Of a stretch of DNA of 7,806 bases, positions 6,310 through 7,806 are shown in pieces (position 1 is the first letter of the stretch; the number at the start of each line of letters is the position of its first letter). The stretch comes from Erysipelotrichaceae bacterium (GTDB lineage Bacteria; Bacillota_I; Bacilli_A; Erysipelotrichales; Erysipelotrichaceae). The position numbers and the translations under genes were made by a program. The notes beneath the pieces are model-generated. The model had not been told where the DNA came from. It did no database searches and saw only the letters and a program-made list of their open reading frames with translations. The stretch covers positions 1 through 7,806 of the forward strand of contig JAFOMB010000129.1 in the NCBI GenBank assembly GCA_017419065.1, given 5' to 3'.

Positions 6310-7806
6310 ATGCCGCTCGCCAATAAGATCAGGAAGACACTCTGGGCTCTTCGAAACAGAAGACGGCTGATGGATGTCCTCCGTGAAGAATACATAAAAG
6401 AAGAAGAAACGGCTGTTCTGGAAATAAAACAGAAAGAAGAGGAAGGAAGAAGACGTCTGGAAGAAGAACAGAAGGCGAAGGAGGAAAAGGAAAGAAAGAT
6501 CGCTCTTATCGCTGGTTCCCCTTACTTTGACAGGGACTACTATGCCCGAAACAACATCGAATTCCAGAACAGCGAACTCGATATGGCGGAACACTACCTC
6601 CTCTACGGAGGCTTTTTAGGGAAGGATCCGGGTCCGTATTTCTCCTCGGAGGAATACCTGTCCTTACACAGCGATGTGGCCATGGAAGGCCTCAATCCGC
6701 TTCTTCACTACGAAGAACACGGGAAAAGAGAGAACCGGGAGATCTCCTATCTGCAGAGAAAGGAACCTTCTTTCCCGAAGGAAGCTGTTGAACTGGAAAG
6801 AAGCTTTGACATATCGCCTTCCATTCACCACAGAAGTGCGGTCGTCTCCTGCTTCCTGCCTGAGGGCAGGATACCGGGATCTCTGCTTTATCTGTTGAAG
6901 GAAGTAAAGAAAGTTACCGACAATATCGTCCTGGCCGGAGACTGCCCGGTTATAGAATCAGAACTCGAGAAGCTGAAGGGCATCGTCTTCCATGCCTCTT
7001 TCAAAAGACACGGACAGTATGACTTCGGTTCCTATAAAAGAGGTCTGGCCTGCCTGAGACAGGAAGGGATCCTGGATGAGGAACTCATCCTTCTCAACGA
7101 TTCCGTCTACGGTCCTGTCTATCCTTTTGAAGAGTCCTTTGAAAAGATGACAGGGAAGGGGGACTTCTGGGGCTATGTCTCCCTGGTCTCAAGAGGCGTT
7201 CCATACCTCTCCTCCTGCTTCCTGGTCTTCCGCAAGGAAGTGCTGGAGAGCTGGGTACTGGATGGCTTCCTTTACAGGGTAAAGGGCAGCTATGAAAGAG
7301 GGGACATCGTCACGCTCTTTGAGACGAAGCTGACGCCGTATCTCAGAGAAAGAGGTTTTGAGTATGCCTCCTATGTCCCGGAAGAAGATCATATCAACAT
7401 CTTCGATCAGCCTCTGACATTATTGAAGAAATACCGCATGCCGCTTTTAAAGAAGAAGGCGTTATTGAGAAAACCAATAGAAGATCTCGGGGAAGTACTG
7501 AAGACCGTGGAAAGGGAAGCACCGGAACTCTATAAAGAGATCTCCTATACCCCTTATGAAGAAAAGCTCTTCTTCCCGCCGTCCTTTGAGGAACTGGAAG
7601 CTTCCTATAGGGAAAAGGAAGAAAGACTTAAAGAGAAATACGAAAGAGGAGAGAAACTGAAAGCCCTCTTCCTCATCACCAATCCGTCGATGTTTCCTTC
7701 CTTCCCGTTATTTGAAAGGATGAAGGAAGATGGACACTTCAAACCGTATATCGCCATCATCCCGGATCTGAGATGGCCGGGAAAGGAAGAAGAAGATCTG
7801 AAGGTC
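6310..7806 (+). CDS. RgpF-like multidomain rhamnan synthesis protein, 3' end outside the window
   Basis: The frame stays open for 499 codons to the right edge. After a basic start, residues 22-67 form a highly charged probable coiled coil. Residues 71-146 are two 38-residue repeats of the FxxxxY...HY...G kind found at the N-terminus of several capsule glycosyltransferases. Residues about 176-366 match the RgpF (rhamnan synthesis F) domain: YDFGSYKRGL (237-246), LILLNDSVYGPVYPFEE (259-275), DFWGYV (285-290), YLSSCFLVFRKEVL (299-312) and FETKLTPYLRERGF (337-350). In streptococci RgpF/GacF is needed for rhamnose addition to the rhamnan chain. A helical stretch (390-447) leads into a new fold beginning KALFLITNPSMFPSFPLFER (451-470) and ending the visible part near IAIIPDLRWPG; this looks like the N-terminal half of another transferase, possibly CDP-glycerol glycerophosphotransferase-like or GT-B, but too little is visible to decide. 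It has its own promoter and strong ribosome site. Confidence 0.9.
   Translation, partial: MPLANKIRKTLWALRNRRRLMDVLREEYIKEEETAVLEIKQKEEEGRRRLEEEQKAKEEKERKIALIAGSPYFDRDYYARNNIEFQNSELDMAEHYLLYGGFLGKDPGPYFSSEEYLSLHSDVAMEGLNPLLHYEEHGKRENREISYLQRKEPSFPKEAVELERSFDISPSIHHRSAVVSCFLPEGRIPGSLLYLLKEVKKVTDNIVLAGDCPVIESELEKLKGIVFHASFKRHGQYDFGSYKRGLACLRQEGILDEELILLNDSVYGPVYPFEESFEKMTGKGDFWGYVSLVSRGVPYLSSCFLVFRKEVLESWVLDGFLYRVKGSYERGDIVTLFETKLTPYLRERGFEYASYVPEEDHINIFDQPLTLLKKYRMPLLKKKALLRKPIEDLGEVLKTVEREAPELYKEISYTPYEEKLFFPPSFEELEASYREKEERLKEKYERGEKLKALFLITNPSMFPSFPLFERMKEDGHFKPYIAIIPDLRWPGKEEEDLKV
6520..6633 (+). repeat. Protein repeat unit 1 in the RgpF-like protein (residues 71-108)
   Basis: First of two adjacent 38-residue units. 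It has PYF (71-73), Y78, L90, HY (95-96) and G100. The same residues recur exactly 38 positions later. The repeat is visible in the protein rather than in the DNA. Confidence 0.7.
6634..6747 (+). repeat. Protein repeat unit 2 in the RgpF-like protein (residues 109-146)
   Basis: Second unit, with PYF (109-111), Y116, L128, HY (133-134) and G138. It is closer than unit 1 to the usual form of this motif (F..eeYl...sDV...glnPl.HY...G), so unit 1 may be the more diverged copy. Confidence 0.7.

Noticed and set aside
6674..6898. 74-codon + strand frame inside the RgpF-like gene
   Set aside because: The main frame is open from 6310 to the window end and encodes recognisable RgpF motifs; this is a shadow.

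Overview
The window is a stretch of a bacterial cell-surface polysaccharide cluster. All seven genes lie on the + strand, and almost every base is coding. The layout is glycosyltransferase (incomplete at the left edge), glycosyltransferase, rfbD, rfbC, large glycosyltransferase, RgpB-like glycosyltransferase, then a short promoter-bearing gap and a large RgpF-like multidomain protein that runs off the right edge. No RNA genes, insertion sequences, CRISPR arrays or phage genes were seen.

Bases 3-6253 look like one transcription unit of six genes. Junctions are +1 nt, a 4-nt overlap, +2 nt, a 1-nt overlap and a 14-nt overlap, so translation is probably coupled throughout. The only real intergenic space is 6254-6309. 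It holds an extended -10 promoter and a near-perfect Shine-Dalgarno site for the last gene.

Working together: rfbC and rfbD encode the last two steps of dTDP-L-rhamnose synthesis (3,5-epimerase and 4-reductase). The RgpB-like enzyme and the RgpF-domain protein belong to families that build rhamnose backbones such as the streptococcal rhamnose polysaccharides. The other three glycosyltransferases would add further sugars or side chains. The product is therefore probably a rhamnose-containing capsule or wall polysaccharide. rfbA and rfbB, the initiating sugar-phosphate transferase, and the exporter (ABC pair or flippase/polymerase) are not in the window.

The organism is most likely a Bacillota member of the Clostridia/Erysipelotrichia kind. 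The reasons are strong AGGAGG-type ribosome sites, a TGnTATAAT promoter, heavy AGA/AGG arginine and TTA/CTC leucine use, roughly balanced base composition by eye, and Rgp/Gac-like gene content. This is inference from style, since no taxonomic marker is present.

The most notable items are the architecture of the last protein (coiled coil, two 38-residue repeats in exact register, RgpF domain, start of a further domain), the large glycosyltransferase whose second catalytic domain looks degenerate and whose N-terminal module is unrecognised, and the internal promoter. None of this amounts to a clearly new system. It reads as a variant rhamnan-type cluster.
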